Positions 1-9,252 of a stretch of 64,000 nt of DNA are shown here, piece by piece. Origin of the DNA: Petroclostridium xylanilyticum. GTDB taxonomy: Bacteria > Bacillota > Clostridia > SK-Y3. Made by a program: the position numbers and the translations under genes. Position 1 is the stretch's first letter. Every line of letters begins with the position of its first letter. Location of the stretch: assembly GCF_002252565.1 (NCBI RefSeq), contig NZ_NPML01000013.1, positions 62,001-126,000 of the forward strand, written 5' to 3'. The notes beneath the pieces were generated by a model. The model did not search any database and had not been told where the DNA came from. It worked only from the letters and a program-made list of their open reading frames with translations.

Positions 1-91
1 TTATTTTGCTATCTACAAATAAAAAGAGGATTTAATAAAAATTTGTCGAAATAAATAAAGAGACTATCAGTGAGATAAGGAGTTTAATACT

Positions 92-2011
92 ATGAAGTCA
101 AAGGATAGTAATGTAATGAACTCTAATGACTTAATCTTTGCTCTTGACATAGGAACCAGGACGGTTGTAGGAATTGCCGGTGTCCAGGAAAAAGACAAGT
201 TTAAAGTGCTTGCGGCAGAAATTATAGAGCATAAAAGCAGGGCCATGCTGGATGGCCAGGTTCATGATATAGAAAAAGTTGCTGATGTAGTAAGGGAAGT
301 TAAAGGTATTTTAGAAAAAAAAACAGGCATTAAACTCAATAAGGCTGCTATTGCCGCCGCCGGTAGAGTTCTTAAGACAAAACAGGTAAACATTCAGAAA
401 GACATAAACCCTGTAAAAGAAATTGATAGAGAATTAATAAAAAGTCTGGAAATGGAAGGCATTCAGCTTGCGCAGCTTCAACTGGATGAAGAACTGTTCA
501 ACGAAGAGAAGGTGCCGTATTATTGCGTGGGCTATGACGTTATTAATTACTATTTAAACAATTATGTCATATCATCGCTGGTGGGCCATAAAGGTAAGAC
601 AATTGGTGCCGATATCCTTGCCACTTTCCTCCCTCATACAGTGGTAGACAGCTTGTATACGGTAATGAACAGGGTGGGCCTCGAAGTTGAAAGCCTTACC
701 CTCGAACCTATTGCAGCAATAAATGTTGCTATTCCCAAGAATTTGAGGCTTTTAAACCTTGCGCTTGTAGACATCGGTGCAGGCACTTCTGATATTGCAA
801 TCACAAAAAATGGTTCGGTAGTGGCTTATGCTATGGTGCCGGTAGCAGGTGATGAAATTACAGAGCTTATTTGCCAGCACTATTTAATTGACTTTAATAC
901 CGGTGAAAAAATCAAGACAGCCCTGTCTTCTTCTTCAGGCAGCATCAGTTTTGTAGATATCATGGGTAATAAACAGACTAAAAAGATTGATGAAATAAAG
1001 GCGCTGATACAGCCGGCTATAGAGCATCTGGCTGACACCATTACACAAAAAATATTAGAATATAATCAAAAGGCCCCTAATGCAGTATTCCTGGTAGGAG
1101 GAGGAAGTCAGATTGGCGGACTTCCGCAGCTCATCGCCAGCCGTTTAAATCTGCCTCCTGAAAGGGTTGCTGTAAGAGGAAGAGATGTTATTCAAAATGT
1201 AAAAATAAGCGGCAAGAAACTTTCCGGGCCCGAAGCTATAACACCAATCGGTATTGCTGTGACCGCCCAAATACAGAAAGGTCATGATTTCCTGTATGTT
1301 ACGGTAAACGGAAAGAAAATAAGGCTTTTCAACTCAAGAAAGTTAATTGTGGCAGATGCTCTGATACTTGTCGGCTTCAACCCCGGAGACCTGATTGGTA
1401 AGACCGGTAAGCCGCTCAACTTTGAACTTAATGGAGAAAAGAAAACACTGAGGGGCGAGTATGGAAATTCTGCAGAAATCTATGTAAATGGTAAAATCGC
1501 AAATCTTGAGACGGCAATAATCACAGGCGACAACATTACTATAAAACCTGCAGAAGCGGGAAGGCCGGCCCAACTCAGTGTAAAAGAAATAATGGACTAC
1601 TATGCTGATGCTGACAGCGTTATAACAGTAAACGGACAGGTTGTGCCTGAAGATTATATGGTTCAGGACGGAGATAAAATTGAATTTGTAAAAAAAGTCC
1701 ATGAAGAAATGATTGAACCTCAACAAAAAACTGATGTGAATCAAGGCGTAGATAAAAATAAGGACCAAGATTTTTCTGTGTCAATAAACCAATTTTCATT
1801 TGTTCCAAACCAGTTAAAAGTAATGGTAAATGGCAGGGAAGTTATCATCAACGGAAATAAACAGGAATATATGTTTGTGGATATTTTTAATTTTATAGAT
1901 TTTGACCTGTCCAAGCCTCAGGGTAGTATAGTACTCAAGTTAAATGGAAAGCAGGCTGCATTTACCGATATTATTAAGCCTGGTGATGAGATTGAGATTG
2001 GGTGGGAATAA
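92..2011 (+). CDS. FtsA/PilM-like actin-fold ATPase with beta-grasp C-terminal tail
   Basis: A 639-residue protein of the FtsA/PilM/MreB actin-like superfamily. The phosphate-1 loop DIGTRT lies at about residue 19, the phosphate-2 loop DIGAGTSDIAI near 227 and the adenosine motif VGGGSQIGG near 340. After about residue 390 comes a 250-residue tail with repeated 'VNG ... GD.I' units that resemble beta-grasp (ubiquitin-like) modules, ending in PGDEIEI. Classical FtsA is only about 400-450 residues and ends in an amphipathic helix; none is visible here, so this is probably a clostridial FtsA paralogue rather than the divisome FtsA. An AAGGAG site precedes the first ATG; a second ATG nine codons in is less well placed. 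Role in division or surface assembly is inferred. Confidence 0.8.
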   Translation: MKSKDSNVMNSNDLIFALDIGTRTVVGIAGVQEKDKFKVLAAEIIEHKSRAMLDGQVHDIEKVADVVREVKGILEKKTGIKLNKAAIAAAGRVLKTKQVNIQKDINPVKEIDRELIKSLEMEGIQLAQLQLDEELFNEEKVPYYCVGYDVINYYLNNYVISSLVGHKGKTIGADILATFLPHTVVDSLYTVMNRVGLEVESLTLEPIAAINVAIPKNLRLLNLALVDIGAGTSDIAITKNGSVVAYAMVPVAGDEITELICQHYLIDFNTGEKIKTALSSSSGSISFVDIMGNKQTKKIDEIKALIQPAIEHLADTITQKILEYNQKAPNAVFLVGGGSQIGGLPQLIASRLNLPPERVAVRGRDVIQNVKISGKKLSGPEAITPIGIAVTAQIQKGHDFLYVTVNGKKIRLFNSRKLIVADALILVGFNPGDLIGKTGKPLNFELNGEKKTLRGEYGNSAEIYVNGKIANLETAIITGDNITIKPAEAGRPAQLSVKEIMDYYADADSVITVNGQVVPEDYMVQDGDKIEFVKKVHEEMIEPQQKTDVNQGVDKNKDQDFSVSINQFSFVPNQLKVMVNGREVIINGNKQEYMFVDIFNFIDFDLSKPQGSIVLKLNGKQAAFTDIIKPGDEIEIGWE

Positions 2012-2078
2012 TATTTTTTGAAAAGAATTTTGTAACAGAAACGGGAATCAGGATTGCGAGAGAAAGATATTTAAAATA

Positions 2079-2160
2079 AGTTTATAGTTCACGGTTTGCA
2101 GCAATTTTATAAACAGAGGTGTTTAAAAAAGATTTTAAATCTGTGAACCGTGAACCTTTT
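2079..2160. repeat. GTTCAC-type hairpin repeat, copy 1
   Basis: The left end reads TATAGTTCACGGTT and the right end TGTGAACCGTGAAC, forming an inverted repeat. A related copy at 19026-19112 shares both ends and the internal GCAGCAA. It lies between the convergent FtsA-like and AEC genes. Confidence 0.6.
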
Positions 2161-2268
2161 ATAATGAGCAAAGTTTAAAATTCAATATTTCCTTAATACA
2201 AACTTCGCGAATTTCATCGATAACTACATTAATTTATTTATAATTTTAAAGTGCGTTATCGATATAAT
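2158..2268 (-). repeat. Two-stem dispersed element, copy 1 (inverted)
   Basis: The reverse complement of this stretch is almost identical to 43899-44007 and shares its two-stem plan with 26157-26267 and 43797-43903. Stem 1 is ATCGATAAC/GTTATCGAT and stem 2 is GCGAAGTTT/AAACTTTGC (one G-U pair). It abuts the AEC stop codon. Function unknown. Confidence 0.75.
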
Positions 2269-2269
2269 T

Positions 2270-3193
2270 CTATTGAATAAAACTTGTAACCAAATAAATA
2301 ACCAGTGTAACAGTGAAAGCACTAAACACTGTTGCTGAAAATACAGCATGAGACGCGAATTCAGTTTCATTGTCAAATTCAATCGCCATTAAAGCAGTAT
2401 TAACCGCTGTAGGCGCAGCTGCAGATATAATCATTACCTGCGCAATAACACCATTCATTCCCATTATCAAAGTAATAATGTAAGCTATCATTGGACTCAA
2501 TACCAACCTAATTACATTGGATAAATACACTTTTGGAATTTTAAAATTAATTGATACATTCGCCAGTTGCACTCCCAGCGTAAATAATGCTAGCGGCACC
2601 AGTCCCTCTCCCAGGATACTGACTGTTGACAACAAGGGTCCCCACATATTAATTTTCATCGCTTTTAATAAAAGGGCTAGTGCAATGGCATAACCCATCG
2701 GCATTTTTAAAGTACTAACTAATGCCTGTATCTTGTTTTGATTTCCACTGCTGGCATTAAAGATCCCTATGGTATTGGATGTAATATTTTGTGCCATTAT
2801 GATAATTACTTGTATGGATAGGGCAAAGGGATCATTATATAAAAGTTCTATAATAGGCAAGCAGTAGTTGCCACCGTTATAAAAGCATACTGAATTTATA
2901 AACGCTTTAGCAAGTGGCGCAGGATATTTATTAAGCTTCGTTACTAACCAACTGACAAGATATAATATACTAAATAAAATAAGGCTATATAGGATAATGG
3001 TAAAAATTATTTCCTTACTCAATTCTGTCTCATAGATTTTCACAAATAATAACGATGGCAAAAATGCATAAAATTGGATTTTTGTCAATGTCCCCACATT
3101 CAGATTAAATTTTTTATGTAATCCATAACCAAGTGCAATTTGTAGAAATACCGGTATAATAATATTGATAAATATAAATATAAAGTTCCCCAT
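2270..3193 (-). CDS. AEC family transporter (auxin efflux carrier type)
   Basis: A 307-residue polytopic membrane protein with about ten hydrophobic segments split into two halves of roughly five. This is the layout of AEC-family carriers (auxin efflux carrier/malate permease type). The central and C-terminal parts (for example LGEGLVPLALFTLGVQLAN and SAAAPTAVNTALMAIEF) match the pattern of that family, with the polar breaks expected in the crossover helices. An AAGGAG site precedes the ATG. The substrate cannot be read from sequence; organic acids are usual. It is a single gene, divergent from the FAD oxidoreductase. Confidence 0.8.
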   Translation of the reverse strand: MGNFIFIFINIIIPVFLQIALGYGLHKKFNLNVGTLTKIQFYAFLPSLLFVKIYETELSKEIIFTIILYSLILFSILYLVSWLVTKLNKYPAPLAKAFINSVCFYNGGNYCLPIIELLYNDPFALSIQVIIIMAQNITSNTIGIFNASSGNQNKIQALVSTLKMPMGYAIALALLLKAMKINMWGPLLSTVSILGEGLVPLALFTLGVQLANVSINFKIPKVYLSNVIRLVLSPMIAYIITLIMGMNGVIAQVMIISAAAPTAVNTALMAIEFDNETEFASHAVFSATVFSAFTVTLVIYLVTSFIQ

Positions 3194-3448
3194 TACTAGC
3201 TCCTTAGATAATCTAGAACTTATTTTCCAGATAAACGGATATAATCACATTATATATGAATATATTATATAAAACAATAGAAAAATAAACATGATATGAT
3301 AAATAAGGGATGAAAATATGCTTTAGATTTACAAACAAAAAGAGCCCATGATGATTTACGCTACAGCATTTTTTATTACCCGATGTTTCATGACAGCAAA
3401 AAATTGGTATAAAATTGTTAATTACAAACTTCATAAGGAGGTCTCTCT

Positions 3449-4675
3449 ATGCTCTCTCACGAAAATTTAATTAATAAGTCAAAAGATACCGCTGAAAAAA
3501 TTGTAATCATCGGAAATGGAATTGCAGGCCTTTCTGCTGCAGATGCAGCCAGAAAACAAAACAGCCAGGCATCTGTTACTATTATATCCAACGAAAGTTA
3601 TCTGACCTATTACCGCATCAGGCTCTGTGAGCTTATTAATAATAACCTGGAGGATGATTCTTTGCATATGCATTCCATGAACTGGTATAAAGAAAGAAAC
3701 CTGGATGTCGTGCTGAATAAGAATGTAACAATGATTAATCCCGTTGAAAAATATATCGTACTTGATGAAAAAGAAAAAATTCCTTATACAAAGCTTATTA
3801 TTGCCAGTGGAAGTCAAAGCTTCCTTCCACCTGTGCCCGGAATAAATAAAAAAGGAATATATACCCTGTGGACAATACGGGATGTAAAAACAATGAAAAA
3901 ACAATTAGAAAACTTAAGGCACGCAGTTATTGTAGGTGGAGGGCTGCTGGGCCTGGAGGCTGCATACCATATCAATAAGAGTGGAATTCAGACAACTGTT
4001 GTCGAACTACTGCCCCGCCTTTTACCTAACCAGTTAGATGAACAGGGAGCAAAGATTTTTAAAAATAAAGTAAACAGTTTAGGAATTGATGTTGTAACAG
4101 GATCCTCGATAGAATTATTAACCGGCGATGAACAGGTAGAAGAAATAAAATTAAGCAATGGTAGTACTATTGCTGCCAGCTTTGTTCTCTTCGCTGCCGG
4201 TGTACGTCCAAATTTGGACATAGTAGAAGGTACAGGTATTAAAGTAAACAAGAGAATCAATGTTAATCAATTCATGCAAACAAACCTGGATGATATTTAC
4301 GCTGCCGGAGATGTTGCTGAATTTGAGGGGAAATGGTACGGACTTTGGTCAATCGCTCTCAACCAGGGTAAAGTTGCCGGAACGAATGCCGCCGGAGGCC
4401 GTATAGCATACACCTCTGAAGTTCCTCCATATTTTTTAAGCACCATGGATACTAAAATTTCTTCACTGGGAGATATAGGCATGGATAAATCTGCTATATA
4501 TGAAACGGCAGAATTTATAGATGAACAAAATTATATATATCAAAAACTCTTCTTTAAAAACGGAACATTAGTAGGAAGCATTTTGATTGGAGATACGGCA
4601 AGTTCCAATAGAATTAATGCTGCAATAAAAAGCAGGATGAGCAAAGAAGATGCTTTGAGAGCAAACTTTATATAA
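3449..4675 (+). CDS. FAD/NAD(P)-dependent oxidoreductase (NADH:rubredoxin reductase / NirB-like)
   Basis: A 408-residue pyridine-nucleotide-disulphide-type flavoprotein. The FAD-binding GNGIAGLSAADAA lies near residue 22, the NAD-binding VGGGLLGLEAAYHI near 162 and the FAD-contact YAAGDVAEF near 285. The redox CxxxxC pair of glutathione reductases is absent, which places it with the rubredoxin-reductase / NirB N-terminal group. In anaerobes such enzymes often pass electrons from NADH to rubredoxin for oxygen or peroxide defence, but no rubredoxin gene lies nearby, so the partner is unknown. A strong AAGGAGG site sits eight bases before the ATG. Divergent from the AEC transporter. Confidence 0.85.
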   Translation: MLSHENLINKSKDTAEKIVIIGNGIAGLSAADAARKQNSQASVTIISNESYLTYYRIRLCELINNNLEDDSLHMHSMNWYKERNLDVVLNKNVTMINPVEKYIVLDEKEKIPYTKLIIASGSQSFLPPVPGINKKGIYTLWTIRDVKTMKKQLENLRHAVIVGGGLLGLEAAYHINKSGIQTTVVELLPRLLPNQLDEQGAKIFKNKVNSLGIDVVTGSSIELLTGDEQVEEIKLSNGSTIAASFVLFAAGVRPNLDIVEGTGIKVNKRINVNQFMQTNLDDIYAAGDVAEFEGKWYGLWSIALNQGKVAGTNAAGGRIAYTSEVPPYFLSTMDTKISSLGDIGMDKSAIYETAEFIDEQNYIYQKLFFKNGTLVGSILIGDTASSNRINAAIKSRMSKEDALRANFI

Positions 4676-4782
4676 GTTAATAGCTAAAACCCTTTCCTCA
4701 AGCAGCGGGAAACTTACGTTAACTGCAAACCATAATATTGGTACGCGGCCACGGCCCTTTTACCTGAAAGCAAGGCTGCGGT

Positions 4783-5622
4783 TTATATTACCCCGTGCAG
4801 TTTTTTAAAGTTTCCCGGGCTGACACCTTCTATTTTTTTGAAAACAGCACAAAAGTAACTCACATCATCATATCCAACTAATCTGGAAATATCGCCAATT
4901 TCAAGTTCAGGCTTACCCATCAGCAAATCCTTGCTCTTATTGATTCTTACATTATTGATATATTCAAAGGGCCTCATGTTCATTATTTTTTTAAACAGGA
5001 AGCAAAGATACTGCGGCGTTACATTGATGGCAGCGGCTAAATCATTCAGGGTGATGACTTTATAATAATTATTTTCAACATATTCAAATACCGGCTGGAG
5101 TCTGGAATACTGATGCTGCACAGAGTCGTCATGATTTTTTGAAATAAATTTAAATAAATCTATTAATAAATCATATACAATAGCAGAACATTCAAGTCCC
5201 TTTAAAGTGTTATCAGATTGTACCGTACTTAAGGCCTTCCTCATTTTCGACAGGATGCTGCCGCCGTTTACTACGGAATAAACTCCCGATTGGTGTATTC
5301 CCATGGTTCTTACAAAGCTTTCAACCTGAGACCCGCCAAAAGTAATCCAATCTACTTCCCATGGTTTTTTGACCGCATAATACTGGTGGGGTTCATTGGG
5401 ATATAAAAACATCCCCTGCTGTTCTTTGACAGTATAAGTTTTTCCTTCAAGCACTAATTCTCCCTCTCCCCGATGACACTGTATCCACTGAAAATTGGGA
5501 TACCCGTCCGAGCGTATCACATCCTCCTGGCTGTACCAGCACCCTACCCCTATCAGATAAAAAGGCAGTTTGCGCTCATTATCCGTCACTATGGGAAATG
5601 CCATGTTTGTAATGAGAATCAC
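4783..5622 (-). CDS. AraC family transcriptional regulator
   Basis: About 279 residues: an N-terminal cupin-like sensor (residues about 20-130, with NEPHQYYAVKKP typical of the sugar-binding jelly roll) and a C-terminal double helix-turn-helix (about 180-279, ITLNDLAAAINVTPQYLC and IGDISRLVGYDDVSYF). It probably senses a sugar or other small molecule, but no transporter is adjacent to name a target. The start is uncertain. The GTG that gives the longest frame overlaps the GGTGG ribosome site; an ATT nine bases after that site or an ATG six codons into the frame are alternatives (see findings). Confidence 0.85.
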   Translation of the reverse strand: MILITNMAFPIVTDNERKLPFYLIGVGCWYSQEDVIRSDGYPNFQWIQCHRGEGELVLEGKTYTVKEQQGMFLYPNEPHQYYAVKKPWEVDWITFGGSQVESFVRTMGIHQSGVYSVVNGGSILSKMRKALSTVQSDNTLKGLECSAIVYDLLIDLFKFISKNHDDSVQHQYSRLQPVFEYVENNYYKVITLNDLAAAINVTPQYLCFLFKKIMNMRPFEYINNVRINKSKDLLMGKPELEIGDISRLVGYDDVSYFCAVFKKIEGVSPGNFKKLHGVI

Positions 5623-5655
5623 CCACCTTAATACTTTTATATTTTAACAACAGTA

Positions 5656-5690
5656 TTTTATTGATTTAACTCATTGTGCCAGCTTAAATA
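5656..5690. repeat. Relic of the nested-hairpin element end
   Basis: The sequence TTTAACTCATTGTGCCAGCT, followed by TAAAT, closely matches the outer left end of the large hairpin at 25441-25652 (TTTAACGCATTGTGCTAGCT), including the unpaired spacer between its two outer stems. No matching right end was found, so this looks like a broken copy. Confidence 0.45.
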
Positions 5691-5805
5691 GGGTAATATT
5701 CTTCAAATATAAAATATACGCCCTCTAACAGAAAACATGGGTGCATTAATAGACGTACATGATAACCAGTTAAAAGTTATAGCTGAATAGCCTAACCCAT
5801 TTAGT

Positions 5806-5838
5806 AAAAAGGGCTAATTTTGGTGATTAGCCCTTTTT
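5806..5838 (-). terminator. Rho-independent terminator
   Basis: A perfect 12-bp stem AAAAAGGGCTAA/TTAGCCCTTTTT with a 9-nt loop, 20 bases after the stop of the glutamate-synthase-like gene. A/T runs on both sides would let it act in both directions. Confidence 0.85.
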
Positions 5839-5857
5839 GAGCTCGAAATTCTGAATC

Positions 5858-7309
5858 TTATTCCTCATATTCATATTCAAACGGTTCATAAACCATCGGT
5901 ATTCCACATGCTTTTGCAACCATTTCATCCAGCGCTACAAGGTCTTCCTTATTTACCTGACTTAGTTTTGTTTTCCCCAGAGCTTTGATTCCTTCCCCAA
6001 TTTCTTCTTTACAGGCATTAAGGAACTTTTTCAATGATTCTGCCGCTTCTTCTACATGAAGCTTGCTTTCACCCTTTGCATGGTGCCAAACCAATTGTGT
6101 AGGTGGTTCATAGGGCAATACCTTTAAAATCTGTGTGTGTGACATTGCAAAAAGAGCAATCGATCCTATATAAACTGCATCTGCTCCTAATGCGATAGCT
6201 TTTAACATATCTCCCGGCGTTCTTATCTTTCCGCTGGCAATCAAACTAACACTATTTTTAAAGTTGTTTTTATACAACCATTCAGCCGCACGGTTTATCG
6301 CAAAAATTGCAGGGATGCCAAAATCGTCCTGTAATATGGGAGGAGCTCCCTTTGTTGCTGCTTCGGCACCATCGAGGGAAATATAATCGATACCGCTGTT
6401 ACAAAGAATATCCAGGTCAGCTTCAAGATACTTGCCGGCACCTATTTTAGCACCGATGGGAACACCACCGCTAATCCTTTTTAACTTGTCTACCAATGTC
6501 GGAAGCTGCGATGGATGATTTACCTCCGGCTGTCTTGAATGGGCAACAATATCTTTTCCTGGCGGAAACCCATACGCTTCACGCATCTCATTGTCTATAT
6601 ATTTTGCATTAAAAACATGTCCTACTCCTGCGATTGCTCCTTGTCCAAATTGAATTTCAATGGCATCACAATTGGCAATATCTTCTTCCCTTTTTCCCCA
6701 GGTTCCTCTGTGATATTGATAAATATATTTTTTGGCTGCCTGTCTCTCCTCTTTAAGCACAGGCCCTTCCCCTGAACATATTGCTGTACCTGCCAGAGCA
6801 GCCCCTTTCGCCAGGGCAACCTTTGCTTTCTTACTGAGTGCTACACCATAGGCCATTGGTGCAATCATTATGGGCATTTCAATTTCAAGAGGTTTTTTAG
6901 CCATTTTACCAATTGTTACTTTCACATCTATTTCTTCTTCAAAAGGTGTAGGCATAACATATAATTGAGAGATAGAAAACATCAGGCTGTCCATGTTGGG
7001 AAACTTCTTTGGTGTGCCCATGGGTCTGGAAATTGCTTTACCTTCTGTAGCTCTAAGATGTGTCTCCATTACCTCTTTTATACCTATTCTGGAGGTAGAC
7101 GATACAAGTTCATATAAATTCTCATCATAGATGTCCGTCATAAGTATTCTTCCAATATGACTATTCGCGGACTGTATGGCTTTTCTCCCAAGCTGTTTTG
7201 CACCCCATAATCCTGCTACAGTACCTGCTGCACCTGCCCCATAGGTGATTATCTTTTTTGTATCTAGCTTTTTTATCTCTTTTTTTAGATTCATTTTTTT
7301 TAGTTTCAT
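5858..7309 (-). CDS. FMN-binding glutamate synthase family protein
   Basis: A 483-residue protein matching the FMN/alpha-subunit core of glutamate synthase (GltB synthase domain), with no N-terminal glutaminase domain and no C-terminal beta-helix. Recognisable segments are EIQFGQGAIAGVGHVF, PVGAKIGAGKYLEADL-like (PIGAKIGAGKYLEADLD), DYISLDGAEAATKGAPP and ASGKIRTPGDMLKAIALGADAV, all FMN/substrate-pocket elements. A basic N-terminus with a short glycine-rich hydrophobic stretch may touch the membrane. Stand-alone proteins of this type are common in clostridia and their reaction is poorly defined, so glutamate synthesis is not assured. AAGGAGG precedes the ATG. Single gene with its own terminator. 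Confidence 0.85.
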   Translation of the reverse strand: MKLKKMNLKKEIKKLDTKKIITYGAGAAGTVAGLWGAKQLGRKAIQSANSHIGRILMTDIYDENLYELVSSTSRIGIKEVMETHLRATEGKAISRPMGTPKKFPNMDSLMFSISQLYVMPTPFEEEIDVKVTIGKMAKKPLEIEMPIMIAPMAYGVALSKKAKVALAKGAALAGTAICSGEGPVLKEERQAAKKYIYQYHRGTWGKREEDIANCDAIEIQFGQGAIAGVGHVFNAKYIDNEMREAYGFPPGKDIVAHSRQPEVNHPSQLPTLVDKLKRISGGVPIGAKIGAGKYLEADLDILCNSGIDYISLDGAEAATKGAPPILQDDFGIPAIFAINRAAEWLYKNNFKNSVSLIASGKIRTPGDMLKAIALGADAVYIGSIALFAMSHTQILKVLPYEPPTQLVWHHAKGESKLHVEEAAESLKKFLNACKEEIGEGIKALGKTKLSQVNKEDLVALDEMVAKACGIPMVYEPFEYEYEE

Positions 7310-7406
7310 AAATAATGCCTCCTTATTAGATGAGAAACTTCCGGAAAAAGATTCACACCTATTAAGAGTATTATTTGCTCAAATTAAATTTTTAATAAAA
7401 TTATAT

Positions 7407-7510
7407 TCACTTTTTATTTTCGTTTTTGTCTCTATCGTTTTCATAACCACACTTTTCGCAAATATAAACTCTATCCCTAAGTTTCAAGTCTTTTATGAAT
7501 TTTCTGGATT
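7407..7510 (-). pseudogene. TnpB C-terminal zinc-ribbon remnant
   Basis: One frame reads RDRVYICEKCGYENDRDKNE then stop, which is the end of the TnpB/OrfB zinc ribbon (YxCxxCG...DRDxN). The rest of tnpB is missing. It lies just downstream of an IS607-type tnpA start, so both are leftovers of one element after an internal deletion. Confidence 0.7.
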
Positions 7511-7540
7511 TTTAGTATCTGTTTTTCTATATTCGCAGAT

Positions 7541-7627
7541 TTAGTGGCAGATTTTCCACCTCTCTTGTAATGTTTTTACTGACACTCCTATCATTTCAGC
7601 AAATTCTTGTGGTTTATAATTACTCAT
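7541..7627 (-). pseudogene. IS607-family tnpA N-terminal remnant
   Basis: ATG followed by SNYKPQEFAEMIGVSVKTLQ, then a divergent tail and stop after 28 residues. This is the MerR-like DNA-binding start of IS607 serine transposases. The resolvase domain is gone. Direct and inverted ATATGAGTA repeats upstream (about 7640-7667) may be the old element end. Confidence 0.75.
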
Positions 7628-7746
7628 ATGTTATACCTCATGAGTATATGTTAACACATATGAGTATTTTTGTCGATGTTTTGGTGAACTACCACCGAGA
7701 CAAGCAACGGTGGCTTCGTGAGAGGTTTGGTATTTAAGTTTCCACC

Positions 7747-9000
7747 TTAACAGGCAACCCTTACTCTCAACGGGAAGGACACTCTCCCTTTATCCCTCAT
7801 AGTTTTTACTATTTCGGGAATACATTTCTCTTCTTTTCTTAGTATATTTAAACTTCCATTAACATCTGCATTTACTAATCCAAAGTTTGATTTAAAAAGT
7901 CCTCTAACTACTCTACGAGTTTTGTTATAGTATTTTTTATTTATAGGTTCTAAATCGAAAGCACTGCATCCACTTGTATAACTCTCTTCCTTAAATTTAA
8001 CCTCAATCCCTTGTAATTTAGCCTTATACTTAATTAGTTCTACTAATTTTTGTATAGGTATTTGAACAAACGATTTATTATAATTCATATTTAGTTTAAG
8101 TCCTTCAATTTTGCCTATAACAATTTTGTAAACATTATGCTCTATTGCTTTATCTATAATATTTTTACTTACTTTATGAAGATAATCATTGATATAATTT
8201 TCTCTGTATCTTCTTAATGAATTAATCATTTTAGTATTTTTGAATTTATCAGAACCTATTTTTTTCATTTCAATACTTTGATAATAAGAAATTTTCTTAT
8301 TTACAAAAGCATTTATACTTTTAAGTTTTTTACCACAAAACAAGTAACTTTGATTACCTTCTTTAAATGTTAACGTTGCAAGATTATCTAAACCTAAATC
8401 TATAGCCATAACATTAGTTTCTTTTGCTTTTTCTAATTCTTGCTTATTGTAAATTATAATTAAATACCATTGTTTTAAAGAATTATCCCACTTAATTCTT
8501 ACTTGTTGTATCTCATCCCAATTTATAAGGCTTTGAAGTTTATCTGAAACCTCAAAATTTAAACTCTCTACCTCAAATTTTTTCTGAACTGTTTTGGAAA
8601 GAGATAACATTAGCCTATTTTCTTTAAATCTTATAGCAAGATTGGTAAATATAATCTCATTCTTTCTTTTATCTGTATTTTTAAATTTTGGAGGTTTTGG
8701 AACTCCATTATATTTACTTTTATTCTCCTTATAATCTTTAATACTTGCAAAATAAGATTCCCAATTTTGCTCTACCACTTTAAAACAATGTTGTCTTGTA
8801 TGGCTATGTAAATAATCACAGTGCCAATTATTTTTATATATCTTTTCAATTTCAACATAAGGCTTAAATCCATTTTCTCTTAAATCATAATTAACTATGT
8901 TATAGAGTTTTGTTGTATGAAATGATAATTCTTCTATAATCTTTAATTGTTCTTCGTTTAATTTAGGTTTAAATTTGAATGCTAATTTCACTTTTTTCAC
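7747..9000 (-). CDS. tnpB: TnpB RNA-guided nuclease of IS200/IS605 element, copy 1
   Basis: A 417-residue TnpB/OrfB. RuvC-like motifs are visible: the first Asp in AIDLGLDNLATL (about residue 200), the Glu in IVIGKIEGLKLN (about 298) and the last Asp in GLVNADVNGSLN (about 380). The usual four-cysteine zinc ribbon is not present; the equivalent stretch is YTSGCSAFDLEPINKKYY with one cysteine. TnpB proteins are RNA-guided DNA nucleases that help the element persist, using a guide RNA from the element end. Identical to copy 2 except for one residue near the C-terminus (Phe versus Ser). The second GTG, eight bases after GGAGG, is the better start. Confidence 0.9.
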   Translation of the reverse strand: MKKVKLAFKFKPKLNEEQLKIIEELSFHTTKLYNIVNYDLRENGFKPYVEIEKIYKNNWHCDYLHSHTRQHCFKVVEQNWESYFASIKDYKENKSKYNGVPKPPKFKNTDKRKNEIIFTNLAIRFKENRLMLSLSKTVQKKFEVESLNFEVSDKLQSLINWDEIQQVRIKWDNSLKQWYLIIIYNKQELEKAKETNVMAIDLGLDNLATLTFKEGNQSYLFCGKKLKSINAFVNKKISYYQSIEMKKIGSDKFKNTKMINSLRRYRENYINDYLHKVSKNIIDKAIEHNVYKIVIGKIEGLKLNMNYNKSFVQIPIQKLVELIKYKAKLQGIEVKFKEESYTSGCSAFDLEPINKKYYNKTRRVVRGLFKSNFGLVNADVNGSLNILRKEEKCIPEIVKTMRDKGRVSFPLRVRVAC

Positions 9001-9099
9001 CTCCTTTACATTTTTATCTATGTATTTATTTTAACATGTCATTGATACATGGTCAACTATGTGGTAAAATTAATTTATACTATTTAGGAGGTGCTTAAA

Positions 9100-9252
9100 A
9101 TGGCAAGAAAAAATATTAATACAACAATAGATGAAGATTTATATACTGAAATTAAAATATTGGCTATTAAATTAAAAGTCAATGCTAACGACTTAATCGA
9201 AGAAGGTATGAAATATGTCATTGAAAAATACACAAGAATGTTTAATTTTTAG
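9100..9252 (+). CDS. Ribbon-helix-helix protein of the IS element, copy 1 (altered end)
   Basis: Fifty residues starting MARKNINTTIDEDLYTEIKI, a CopG/Arc-type ribbon-helix-helix (strand, then two helices). An AGGAGGTG site stands eight bases before the ATG. The last residues (RMFNF) come from sequence that lies behind tnpA in copy 2, so the 386-bp deletion changed its C-terminus. It probably binds the divergent tnpB/tnpA control region (inference). Confidence 0.7.
   Translation: MARKNINTTIDEDLYTEIKILAIKLKVNANDLIEEGMKYVIEKYTRMFNF

Noticed and set aside
1343-1808. Minus-strand open frames inside the FtsA-like gene
   Set aside because: They lack ribosome sites and protein-like composition and lie wholly within a clear gene on the other strand.
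7245-7544. 99-codon plus-strand frame (hydrophobic)
   Set aside because: Overlaps the FMN protein start and IS607 leftovers on the other strand; the sequence is explained by the transposase remnants.
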